Origin: JBFXCS01 sp050181915
Lineage (GTDB): Bacteria > Actinomycetota > Thermoleophilia > Miltoncostaeales > Miltoncostaeaceae
NCBI GenBank assembly: GCA_050181915.1
Contig: JBFXCS010000001.1
Location: 496,001-560,000, forward strand
Length of the DNA stretch: 64,000 nt
Direction: 5' to 3'
The position numbers and the translations under genes are program-made. The notes under the pieces are model-generated. The model was not told the origin of the DNA. It saw nothing but the letters and a program-made list of their open reading frames with translations, and did no database searches. Below, piece by piece: positions 8,115 through 15,521 of the stretch; within the stretch, counting starts at the first letter, position 1; each line of letters opens with the position of its first letter.

Positions 8115-8828
8115 TCAGGGACCGAGGTCGGCGGCGCGCCGCTCGCCGGCCCGCCAGCGCGCGTCGATCTCGGCATCGATCGACCGGATCCTCGCCTCGA
8201 TGTCGGCGCAGTCGGCGGCGAGCGCCCGCAGGCTGACGTCGTGGCCCATCTCCAGCGCCGCGCCCGCGGCGGCGGTCGCCCGGATGAGGGCGTCGCGGGC
8301 GTCCTGTCGCAGGGCCTCCCAGGCCAGCAGCTCCCGCGCCGCAGCGGCCAGGCCGGGCTCGGCGGGGCCGAGGCCGGCGAGGAAGGCCGGAGCCGCGTCG
8401 CCCAGGTCGGCGGCCGGCTCCGCCGCGACGGCGCGGGCCCAGCGGCGCTCGGCGGCGGGGACGCCCGCGCGCAGGGCGGCGATCGCCCGCCAGGTGGAGC
8501 GTCCGAAGCCCGGCAGGCGCACCCGCCCGGGCCCGTCCGGGACGAGCTCGCCGGCGAGGATCAGATCGTCGAGGGCGCGCTCGGCCTCCGCCAGGCGGCG
8601 TGCCCGGCCGGCGCGGGCGCCGCCGCCCGGATCGGGGCCGTCGGCCGGGTGCTCCCGCAGGCGGTCGGCCGCCGCCATGTCGAGCGCCCGCCGAACGGCG
8701 GGGTCGGCCTCCATCCGGGAGGCCAGCGCGTCCCGCGCGAGCCCCTCGTCGGGCGTCCCGGACGCGGCCAGCCGCCCCGTCTCGCGCCGGGCGGCAGCGA
8801 GAGCCGGGGCGGCGGCCGGGTGCGTCAT
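8115..8828 (-). CDS. Hypothetical protein, alanine-rich
   Basis: 237 residues from ATG 8828, overlapping the stop of the upstream oxidoreductase gene by four bases (ATGA), so the two are translationally coupled. The protein is rich in Ala, Arg, Asp and Glu and is largely helical, with no signal peptide or membrane segment. The C-terminal ~45 residues (ADCADIEARIRSIDAEIDARW) look like a coiled coil. I do not recognise a family. Confidence 0.6.
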   Translation of the reverse strand: MTHPAAAPALAAARRETGRLAASGTPDEGLARDALASRMEADPAVRRALDMAAADRLREHPADGPDPGGGARAGRARRLAEAERALDDLILAGELVPDGPGRVRLPGFGRSTWRAIAALRAGVPAAERRWARAVAAEPAADLGDAAPAFLAGLGPAEPGLAAAARELLAWEALRQDARDALIRATAAAGAALEMGHDVSLRALAADCADIEARIRSIDAEIDARWRAGERRAADLGP

Positions 8829-9829
8829 GCGATCGACAGCACCAGCTTGCCGAAGTGCGCGCCCTCCTCCTCGCGCGCGTGCGCCGCGGCGACCTCGGCC
8901 AGCGGCCGGACGCTGTCGATCACGGGCGCCCAGTCCTGGTGCCGGACGGCGGCGAGCAGGCCGGCGAAGTCGCGCGCGCTGCCCATCGTGGTGCCGAGCA
9001 GCGACACCTGCCCGGTCGTGACGGGGCGGACCGTGAGCTGCGGCGTCGCGCCGCCGGTGCCGCCGAACACCACGACCCGGCCGCCGGGGCGGACGCTGGC
9101 GATGCTCTGCGCCCAGGTCGACCCCACCGAGTCGACCACCACGTCCACCCCGCCGCCGCTGAGCTCCCTGACGGCGGCCGGCCACTGCTCGTCGGCGGCG
9201 TAGTTCACGCCGCCGTCCGCGCCGAGCTCGGCGGCGCGGGCGAGCTTCTCGTCGGAGGAGGAGGTCACGATCACCCGGGCGCCGGCGGCGCGGGCGATGC
9301 GCAGCGCGATGGTGGCGACGCCGCCGCCGATGCCGAGGATCAGCACGGTCTCGCCGGAGCGCAGCCCCGCCCGGCTCACCAGGGCCCGGTAGGCCGTGAG
9401 GCCCGCGAGCGGCAGGGCCGCCGACTCCTCCCACGACAGCCGCCTCGGCCGGGGGAAGACGTTCTCGGCCGGGACCTTCACCAGCTCGGCGTAGGTGCCG
9501 TCGTCCGGCCCGCCCAGGATGCGGAAGCCCGGCGCCGGCGCGGCCTCGCCGCCGCCCCATCCGAGCGACGGGAAGACGACCACCTCGTCGCCCTCGGCGA
9601 CGCCGGACGCGCCGGCGCCCAGCGAGCGGACGACGCCCGCCCCGTCGGAGCCCGGGATCACGGGCAGCGGGCTCGGCGCGATGCCCTTCCGCAGGAAGAC
9701 GTCGCGGCGGTTGAGGGCGGCGGCGCGCAGCGCGACGACCACCTCGCCCGGGCCGGGCACCGGGTCCGGCGCCTCCGAGAGGGAGAGGACCTCGGGGCCA
9801 CCGGTCTCGCGCAGTACGACGGCGTTCAC
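8825..9829 (-). CDS. Zinc-binding-dehydrogenase-like / quinone oxidoreductase (MDR family)
   Basis: 334 residues from GTG 9829, with GAGGTG seven bases upstream. Medium-chain dehydrogenase/reductase: a GroES-like N-terminal domain (LNRRDVFLRKG, PVIPGSDGAGVV) and a Rossmann domain with the nucleotide loop GIGGGVATIALRIARAAGARV, then VDSVGSTWAQS and VVVFGGTGG. The structural-zinc Cys cluster is absent, as in quinone oxidoreductases, so it is probably an NADPH-dependent reductase of quinones or enals. It lies between a DUF309 gene and a coupled hypothetical gene. The substrate is unknown. Confidence 0.85.
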   Translation of the reverse strand: MNAVVLRETGGPEVLSLSEAPDPVPGPGEVVVALRAAALNRRDVFLRKGIAPSPLPVIPGSDGAGVVRSLGAGASGVAEGDEVVVFPSLGWGGGEAAPAPGFRILGGPDDGTYAELVKVPAENVFPRPRRLSWEESAALPLAGLTAYRALVSRAGLRSGETVLILGIGGGVATIALRIARAAGARVIVTSSSDEKLARAAELGADGGVNYAADEQWPAAVRELSGGGVDVVVDSVGSTWAQSIASVRPGGRVVVFGGTGGATPQLTVRPVTTGQVSLLGTTMGSARDFAGLLAAVRHQDWAPVIDSVRPLAEVAAAHAREEEGAHFGKLVLSIA

Positions 9830-9833
9830 GTGT

Positions 9834-10220
9834 TCACCTCGTGTCATGTGGTGGAGGGGCCAGCCTACGTATCGGCGGCGCGTCGACGGCCGGTCGCGGG
9901 CCGCCCGCCTCCCAGGCCGCGAAGGAGGCGGCGAGGGAGGGGTGGGCGGCGCGGCAGGCCGCCAGGTCGAGGCCGAGCGCGGCGGGCGGGGCGTCGCCGA
10001 TGCGGCTCCACGCGCGCTCCAGCAGCACCCGCGCCCCGTGCGGGTTGCCGCGCCGGTGGTGCTCGAAGGCGACCGCCCACTGGATGAGCCCCTGCAGGAA
10101 CTGCATCCGGGGATCGGGGGAGCGGCGCCACGCCGCCTCGAGGGCCTCGTGGGCGTCGAAGAAGCGGCCGGCGGCGTACAGGCCCAGGAACTCGTCCATC
10201 TGCTCGGGCGGGTCGCCCAC
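9834..10220 (-). CDS. DUF309 family protein
   Basis: 128 residues from GTG 10220; ATG 10199 is a shorter alternative. It carries the DUF309 pattern: FLGLYAAGRFFDAHEALEAAW, then LQGLIQWAVAFEHHRRGNPHGAR. Family members are small all-helical proteins with conserved His/Glu residues that may form a metal site; their biochemical function is unknown. It ends four bases before the oxidoreductase start on the same strand, so an operon is likely. Confidence 0.8.
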   Translation of the reverse strand: MGDPPEQMDEFLGLYAAGRFFDAHEALEAAWRRSPDPRMQFLQGLIQWAVAFEHHRRGNPHGARVLLERAWSRIGDAPPAALGLDLAACRAAHPSLAASFAAWEAGGPRPAVDAPPIRRLAPPPHDTR

Positions 10221-10227
10221 GGTCCGG

Positions 10228-11328
10228 CTACCGCGTCGCGGGGCGGGTGGCCTCCAGCAGCGGGTACGGGTCGACCCGGGCGCCGCCCTTGACGAGGGCG
10301 ATGCGCAGCGTGCCGGAGTCGGTGCCGAGGGGCTGACCGGCGGCGACCGTCGCGCCGTCGACCACGCCGGGGGCGTACGAGGAGAGCGGGCCGTAGCCGA
10401 TGCGGTCGCCGGACGGGGTCTCGATCCAGAAAGCGAGGCCCTCCTCCTGGGCGGCGGCGTCGACCGAGCGCAGCGTGCCGGCGGCGGCGGCCACGGCGTG
10501 GGCGCCGGGGGTCGAGGCGATGGTCACCGCGCACTGGCGGCGGCTGTCCTGACCGCACTCGACCGCGCCGGGCTCGAGGAAGGAGTCGCCGTACACGGCG
10601 GGAGCGCCGACCGGCAGCGCGAGCGGGAAGACAAAGCCGTCGACCGTGGCGGCGCCCTCGGCCGCCTGCCCGCCCCAGGCGGTGACGACGGGCTGGGCCG
10701 ACGCCGCCGGGGCATCGGGCCGATCCGCCTCGGGGACGGCCGTCGCCGTGCCGCCGGCGCAGCCGGGCGCCGGGTCCTGAGCGCTCGCCAGCACCTCGCG
10801 GGAGGGGTCGCCGCCGAGCGCCGCGTAGTAGGTGCCCACGCCCGCGGTCCAGTTCGCGTTCAGGCCGCCCGGGTCGTTGGCCGCCCCCAGCGGCGCCCAC
10901 TTCGATCCGATGGAGGCGAGCGTCGTGCGGCCCTCGCCGAGGTAGCCCGACCCGAGGGTCGACGCGGCCCGCTCGATCGCGGCCCGCTCGGTGGCGAACG
11001 ACCAGCCGGGCCCGAGCCCGAACGGGTTCTTGATCACCTGGGAGGGGAGGTAGGTCTCGAGCATCGTCTCGTGGGCGGCGATCGCGACCAGCGCGCGCGG
11101 GTCGAGGCCCACCTCCTGCGACGCCCGCACGAAGGTGGCGCCCTCGCCCGCCAGCGGGCTGCCCGCGCGGGTGAGCATCGCGTCGATGCCGGCGGCGTCG
11201 GATGGAGCGATGCACACCATGCTGGCGGAGATGCCGCGCAGCGGGGCGGCGGACGCGGCCGCCGGCAGCGAGGCGGCCAGAGCGACGGCGGTGCCCGCCA
11301 GAGCGGCGGCGAGATGACGACGACCCAT
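10228..11328 (-). CDS. Secreted glucosaminidase-like protein with degenerate M23-type domain
   Basis: 366 residues, ATG 11328, with a signal peptide of about 27 residues ending near AASA. Residues ~65-190 resemble a GH73-like glucosaminidase domain (ALVAIAAHETMLET, then KNPFGLGPGWSFATERAAIERAA). Residues ~215-360 follow the layout of an M23/LytM fold (IGYGPLSSYAPGVVDGATVAAGQPLG), but the HxH zinc ligands are replaced by TLRIALVKG, so that domain is probably non-catalytic. It is likely a cell-wall remodelling or adaptor protein. TACACT lies eight bases upstream of the start, suggesting a leaderless mRNA. Confidence 0.65.
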   Translation of the reverse strand: MGRRHLAAALAGTAVALAASLPAAASAAPLRGISASMVCIAPSDAAGIDAMLTRAGSPLAGEGATFVRASQEVGLDPRALVAIAAHETMLETYLPSQVIKNPFGLGPGWSFATERAAIERAASTLGSGYLGEGRTTLASIGSKWAPLGAANDPGGLNANWTAGVGTYYAALGGDPSREVLASAQDPAPGCAGGTATAVPEADRPDAPAASAQPVVTAWGGQAAEGAATVDGFVFPLALPVGAPAVYGDSFLEPGAVECGQDSRRQCAVTIASTPGAHAVAAAAGTLRSVDAAAQEEGLAFWIETPSGDRIGYGPLSSYAPGVVDGATVAAGQPLGTDSGTLRIALVKGGARVDPYPLLEATRPATR

Positions 11329-11394
11329 CGCGCGGCAGTGTAGGACAGGACGCCGACGTACGGGTGACGGGCAGGTTTCACTACGCTGCCGCAC

Positions 11395-11589
11395 ATGGCT
11401 CCCCCGGCCGACGACGCGCGCCGCCGGCGCGTCGGCATCGCCCTCGCGGCGGTCGCGCTCGCGCTCTTCGCGATCGAGCTCGTCGCGCTCGCGCTGGGCC
11501 GGCTCGAGATCGCGGGCGTCGTGTTCGTGGTCTTCATCGGCGGCTGGTTCGCCCTGCGGTCGTACATCCGCCGCACCGGCCGGGAGTGA
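11395..11589 (+). CDS. Small two-helix membrane protein
   Basis: 64 residues. A basic N-terminus (DDARRRRVG) is followed by two hydrophobic segments at about residues 14-34 and 38-55, then a basic tail. It is divergent from the secreted glucosaminidase-like gene. TACGCT at 11382-11387, seven bases before the ATG, is a plausible -10 element for a leaderless transcript. No family recognised. Confidence 0.6.
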   Translation: MAPPADDARRRRVGIALAAVALALFAIELVALALGRLEIAGVVFVVFIGGWFALRSYIRRTGRE

Positions 11590-11691
11590 CCGCTCCGAGC
11601 CGTCGGAGGATCACGGCCGGACCCTCGGCGGGCGAACACTCGACGGACGGGGAGCAGACGAACCGCAACCCCTGACATAGCGTCACGCGCC

Positions 11692-12945
11692 GTGACGCTG
11701 CTGGCCGACCGCGCGCTGCCGGACATCGAGATCCTCCCCGTCGACGGGGATGAGGCGCCGCGGGTCGCCGCCCTTCCGCCGCCGTTCTGGGCGGTCGCCC
11801 GGGAGCCGGACATCGTGCCGCTGGAGGCCGGCGGGGACGCCGCGCCCCGGGTCGTCCGCGCGCCGCCGGCGCGCCGGCCCGATCCGCCCGCGCGCCGCCC
11901 GGCCCCGTCCGGCCGCCGCCCGATCGCCGCGCCGCCGGCGCGCGCCGGCGGGCCGCGCACCACGCCCCTGGCGCCCTGGCGCCGGCAGGGCGCGCTGCCC
12001 GCGCCGCCCCGCTCGGCCGAGGCGCCGCCGGCGCCGCGTCCGGCCCCCGTCCCCGCGCCACCCGCCGTCCGCCCGGCGCCCACCGTCCGCCCGGCGTCCG
12101 CGCGTCCCGCAACGCCGCCGGCGCGCCTCCCGGCCCCGCCCGCCCGCCCGGCTCCGCCGGCCGCGGCGGCGGCGACCGGCCCGGCTCCTCTCGACGTGCC
12201 GGCCTGGGTGCGCACGCGGGCCGCACCGCCCGCCGCCGCACCGCCCGCCGCCGATCCCCCGCCGGCGCCGCCTCGGGCGCCCGACCGTCCCGCCGCGGCC
12301 CGCGGCCGGCGCCCGGACCCGGCGACCCGCGGGCGCCGCATCCGCCGCCGCGCCGTGCCGCTGGTCGCGCTCCTCGCCTGCTCCGCGGCGCTCCTCACCG
12401 CGGTGGGGGCCGGCGTCGGCGACATGCGGGACGGCTCCGCGACGCCGGTCGGCGCGGTCGCCGACGCCGCGCCGGCGGCCCGGCCGGCGCCCACGCCGGC
12501 GGCGCTGCGCGAGATCCCCCCGGCCTACCTCGCCCTGTACGTGCGCTTCGCCGCCGAGGAGGACATCGACTGGCGGCTGCTGGCGGCGATCGGCGGTCAG
12601 GAGTCGGACCACGGCCGCAACCCCTGGGCGGACCGGGTGAACCACGCCGGCTGCGTCGGGCCCATGCAGCTGGGCGTGGGCGGGCGCTGCGGCGACTTCG
12701 TCGGCGCCTGGGGCGTGGACGGCGACGGCGACGGGCGCATCGACCCGCTCGACCCGGCCGACGCGATCGCCACGGCGGCGCGCGGCCTGCGCGAGGCCAA
12801 GGGCGCCCCGCCCCCCGGCGGCAGCCGGGCGGCGAACCGCCAGGCGGCGTGCGGGTACTACGGCGCCTGCTCCGACGCCCACGCCCGGTACGCGGACGAC
12901 GTCATGAGGCGCGCCGAGCGCTACGGGTTCCCGCGGGGTGCCTAA
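11692..12945 (+). CDS. Membrane-anchored lytic transglycosylase with long Pro/Ala/Arg-rich N-terminus
   Basis: 417 residues from GTG 11692, with TAGCGT eight bases before it. Residues ~55-225 are a low-complexity Pro/Ala/Arg region, probably cytoplasmic. RRRAVPLVALLACSAALL (about 220-243) is a single membrane segment. The extracellular end is an SLT-like domain: DWRLLAAIGGQESDHGRNP has the catalytic Glu, CVGPMQLGVGG the G-x-M-Q motif, and DGDGRIDPLDPADAI resembles a calcium loop. The enzyme should cleave peptidoglycan glycan strands. The disordered basic tail is unusual and could bind nucleic acid or a divisome partner (inference). Confidence 0.8.
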   Translation: MTLLADRALPDIEILPVDGDEAPRVAALPPPFWAVAREPDIVPLEAGGDAAPRVVRAPPARRPDPPARRPAPSGRRPIAAPPARAGGPRTTPLAPWRRQGALPAPPRSAEAPPAPRPAPVPAPPAVRPAPTVRPASARPATPPARLPAPPARPAPPAAAAATGPAPLDVPAWVRTRAAPPAAAPPAADPPPAPPRAPDRPAAARGRRPDPATRGRRIRRRAVPLVALLACSAALLTAVGAGVGDMRDGSATPVGAVADAAPAARPAPTPAALREIPPAYLALYVRFAAEEDIDWRLLAAIGGQESDHGRNPWADRVNHAGCVGPMQLGVGGRCGDFVGAWGVDGDGDGRIDPLDPADAIATAARGLREAKGAPPPGGSRAANRQAACGYYGACSDAHARYADDVMRRAERYGFPRGA

Positions 12946-13112
12946 GAAGGTCTTTCGGGGTGAGACGTGGTCGTCCGGCCGTGAAAACCGAGCAGATCAA
13001 GGAGGCAGGGAGGGTGCGATACCCGCAGCGGTATCGCCCCGACCGACGACGCCGATGTGCGACGGTTTGCAGCGAGCCGGCGGCCGCGGACCGTCATCCT
13101 GAAAGACCTTCT
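12945..13112. ncRNA. Candidate structured RNA bounded by a 12-bp inverted repeat
   Basis: AGAAGGTCTTTC at 12945-12956 is perfectly complementary to GAAAGACCTTCT at 13101-13112. Inside, AAACCG can pair with CGGTTT, CGGCCG with CGGCCG, and GCGATACC (13016-13023) with GGTATCGC (13030-13037), giving a 168-nt rod with internal loops and an apical hairpin. The segment lies between convergent genes and before a strong hairpin. No Rfam family was recognised. The strand is uncertain; it could be a 3'-UTR element. Confidence 0.4.
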
Positions 13113-13127
13113 GAACGCCAGTCGCGT

Positions 13128-13159
13128 CCGGCCCCGCCGCGTCCGTGCGGCGGGGCCGG
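13128..13159. terminator. Bidirectional hairpin between convergent genes
   Basis: A perfect 13-bp GC stem (13128-13140 with 13147-13159) and a 6-nt loop lie between the lytic transglycosylase and the actin-like gene, which converge here. It probably terminates both, and also the candidate RNA just upstream. Confidence 0.65.
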
Positions 13160-13179
13160 GCCACCCGGGACCAGAGCGC

Positions 13180-14280
13180 TCAGTAGGGAACGGCGACCTC
13201 GTGCGAGGGGGCGCCGTTCTGCTCGCCCTCCGCGGCGGCCGGCGCCGGGACGGCGGCCGGGCCGGAGCCCGTGCCCCAGGTCTGGACGCCCAGCTTCCAG
13301 AAGCCGCGCACGTTGTTGAGGCGCGTGTCGCGGCCGGTGTCCACCGGCAGCACCCGGCCGCTCAGCAGCGGGGTGAGGTAGGGCGCGAGCACCGAGCCGC
13401 CGCCGCCGGTGATGACGATGCTGTCCATGTCCCACTCGTCGGCCCACAGGCGGTTGGCCTCCGAGGCCAGGTCGGTGGCGAGCTGGGTGAGGACGTGGTC
13501 GATGAGCCGCGACAGGTCGAAGCTGTTGCCGCGCACCTTGATCTTGCCCTGCTCCATCGCCTCGTAGAGGCGGTACACCTCGACGCTGACGCCGCTCTTC
13601 TCGCGCACCTTGGCGGCAATCTGGGCGAAGGCCCGGCCGATGCCGTTGTCGGTGCTCTGGCTGGCCCGCTCGAGGAAGACGCCGCGATCCGAGACCGTGA
13701 AGTCCGACGTCTGGAAGCCGACGTCCACCACGCCGACCTTCTCCTGCAGCAGGCTGCGGTCGCTGTAGTCGCCCGCCTCGTTCAGCAGCGCGTCGTACAT
13801 CGAGCCGAAGGGCTGGGGGATGACGCGCACGTCGGTGATCTCCACCACGGTGCGCCGGCGCGAGCCGTCCGGCCCGATCGCGACGAACGAGTGCCGGCCG
13901 GTGAGCAGGCGGCCCAGCTCGTCGCCCTTGTCGGCGAAGCGCGAGATCGGCAGCCCGGTGACGAGCTTGACCGGCTCGTCGGCGATGCCGAGCGCCGAGG
14001 CGGCGCCGAGGGCGAGGACCCGCGCCGAGTCGGTGAGGAAGCGCTCCTGGTCGAGCGTGAACGAACGCAGCGCGCTCTGGCGCTCCGCGAGGTCGCCCAC
14101 GAACACGCCCCGGTCCTCGAACTCGAGGTGGATGTGGTCGCCCGTGGGAGCGAGGGTGGGCGGCGGGGAGGCGAAGTGTCCGTCGGTCGCCTCGCCGATG
14201 AGGGATTTGATGACGAGCGAGCGCTCGCCGTCCGTGGCCTTGGTGAAACCGAAGCCGAGGTCGATGCCGAGGATCTGCAA
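13180..14280 (-). CDS. ParM/StbA-like actin-family ATPase
   Basis: 366 residues. I chose TTG 14280 because AGGAGG lies seven bases upstream and the next residues LQILGIDLGFGFTKA form the phosphate-1 loop. Later VGVVDVGFQTSDFTV is phosphate-2 and IVITGGGGSVLAPYL the adenosine motif of the actin/Hsp70 fold. The spacing matches ParM, Alp and archaeal Ta0583-type proteins, which form filaments that segregate plasmids or act in cytoskeletons. No ParR-like partner or centromere repeat is seen nearby, and the gene is among chromosomal genes. Its role is probably cytoskeletal (inference). Confidence 0.8.
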   Translation of the reverse strand: MQILGIDLGFGFTKATDGERSLVIKSLIGEATDGHFASPPPTLAPTGDHIHLEFEDRGVFVGDLAERQSALRSFTLDQERFLTDSARVLALGAASALGIADEPVKLVTGLPISRFADKGDELGRLLTGRHSFVAIGPDGSRRRTVVEITDVRVIPQPFGSMYDALLNEAGDYSDRSLLQEKVGVVDVGFQTSDFTVSDRGVFLERASQSTDNGIGRAFAQIAAKVREKSGVSVEVYRLYEAMEQGKIKVRGNSFDLSRLIDHVLTQLATDLASEANRLWADEWDMDSIVITGGGGSVLAPYLTPLLSGRVLPVDTGRDTRLNNVRGFWKLGVQTWGTGSGPAAVPAPAAAEGEQNGAPSHEVAVPY

Positions 14281-14457
14281 CGTGTGGCCTCCTATGCCAT
14301 GACGCTGAACCGGTCCGGGGCGCGAGCCTATGAGCGGCGTCGGTGGGGGAGCCTCCCCCAAAGGCCGAGAGGGGTCACTGACCATAGGTGGAGCATTGGT
14401 GTCGAAAACTCCAAAAACAGCCATAGTGGTTAGAAGGCTGTTACGGCGGCGGGCGGG
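14281..14457 (-). promoter_or_regulatory. 177-nt leader of the actin-like gene
   Basis: The gap before the actin-like TTG start contains a short GC hairpin around GGGGGAGCCTCCCCC (about 14345-14360) and the strong AGGAGG site. Its length and hairpin suggest RNA-level control, but I recognise no riboswitch class. Confidence 0.3.
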
Positions 14458-15114
14458 TCAGGCGGGCAGCACCGCGCTGATCGTGATGCCGTCGCCCACC
14501 GGCACGACCGCCGTCCGCAGCCGGGGGTGGTCCACCGCGGTGCGGGTGAAGCCGACGACGGCCCGGGTGGGCTCGTCGTGCCCGGCCGCCGGGGCGGCCA
14601 CCAGGCCGTGGCGGAACACGTTGTCGGCGACGATGAGGCCGCCGGGCCGCACCAGCCGGATCGCGTGCTCGAGGTACAGCGGGTAGCCGGTCTTGTCGGC
14701 GTCGATGTAGCAGAGGTCGTAGGCGCCGCCCTCCAGGTGGGGGAGGGTCCGCGCGGCCGGCCCCACGTGGATCCGCACGCGGTCGCCCACCCCGGCGCGC
14801 TCCAGGAAGGACGACGCCCGGGCCGCCCGCTCGGCGTCGGCCTCGAGGCTGTCGATGCGCCCGCCCGGCGCGAGCGCCGAGGCCATCCAGGCCGCCGAGG
14901 TGCCGACGAAGGTGCCCACCTCCAGCACCGCCCGGCCGCCGCTTGCGGCCACCAGCACCGCCAGCAGGGCGCCCAGGTCGGGGTGGGTCATCATGCCTGC
15001 GCCGGGGCGACCCTCCATGGAGCGGTACAGCTCGTCGAGCCCGGCGGGCGGGCGCGCCAGCGCGTCGAGGTAGGAGCCGAGCGCGGCGTCGACCGGATGG
15101 CGTTCCAGGGACAC
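14458..15114 (-). CDS. SAM-dependent O-methyltransferase (family 3)
   Basis: 218 residues from GTG 15114; TACCCT lies six bases before it. Residues ~60-80 (AVLEVGTFVGTSAAWMASAL) form SAM motif I. SLEADAERA binds the ribose, and CYIDADKTGYPLYLEHAIRLV followed by GLIVADNVFRHG carries the two Asp and one Asn metal ligands of cation-dependent catechol-type O-methyltransferases. Length fits this family. It may be transcribed into the actin-like gene across a 177-nt gap. The physiological acceptor is unknown. Confidence 0.88.
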   Translation of the reverse strand: MSLERHPVDAALGSYLDALARPPAGLDELYRSMEGRPGAGMMTHPDLGALLAVLVAASGGRAVLEVGTFVGTSAAWMASALAPGGRIDSLEADAERAARASSFLERAGVGDRVRIHVGPAARTLPHLEGGAYDLCYIDADKTGYPLYLEHAIRLVRPGGLIVADNVFRHGLVAAPAAGHDEPTRAVVGFTRTAVDHPRLRTAVVPVGDGITISAVLPA

Positions 15115-15161
15115 GCGCGCAGGGTAGCGCCCCTCGCCGCGGCGCTCGCTAGCATCGCGGG

Positions 15162-15521
15162 ATGCCCGAGCGCAGAGAGCTGAGCCGCGAGGCCACCGAG
15201 CGCCTCGCCCGGCTGCGCGAGGAGGTCCTCGCGGGCCTGGAGCAGCGCGACCTGGCGCGCGACGCCGAGGAGCGCAGCGACGGCCACCACCACCCGGCGG
15301 AGGCCGCGACCGATGCGGACCAGCGCGAGAAGGACCTGCGCGAGCAGCTGCGCTGGCGCGAGCGCGAGGCGCGCCTGCGCGCCGCGCTCGCGGCGATCGA
15401 GGCCGGGACCTACGGCGTGTGCGTGGACTGCGGGGAGGAGATCCCCGAGGGGCGGCTCAGGGCGCTGCCCGACGCCGTGCGCTGCGTCCCCTGCCAGCGG
15501 GCGGCCTCCCGCCGCCGGTAG
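15162..15521 (+). CDS. DksA/TraR-type C4 zinc-finger protein
   Basis: 119 residues. A long charged coiled-coil (about 1-80) is followed by the zinc finger CVDCGEEIPEGRLRALPDA then RCVPCQ, with all four Cys present. Proteins of this class enter the secondary channel of RNA polymerase or bind elsewhere on it to modulate promoters. TAGCAT at 15150-15155 sits six bases before the ATG, indicating a leaderless mRNA. Its last 112 bases overlap the end of the ctaA-like gene on the opposite strand. Confidence 0.85.
   Translation: MPERRELSREATERLARLREEVLAGLEQRDLARDAEERSDGHHHPAEAATDADQREKDLREQLRWREREARLRAALAAIEAGTYGVCVDCGEEIPEGRLRALPDAVRCVPCQRAASRRR

Noticed and set aside
11750..12640. Alternative Arg/Pro-rich frame over the transglycosylase N-terminus
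   Set aside because: Only the chosen frame continues into the membrane segment and SLT domain.
12945..13112. RNase P, tmRNA or SRP RNA
   Set aside because: Their conserved core sequences are absent; left as an unclassified candidate.
14281..14457. c-di-GMP or c-di-AMP riboswitch before the actin-like gene
   Set aside because: The hairpin and leader length are suggestive, but none of the conserved core motifs could be matched.
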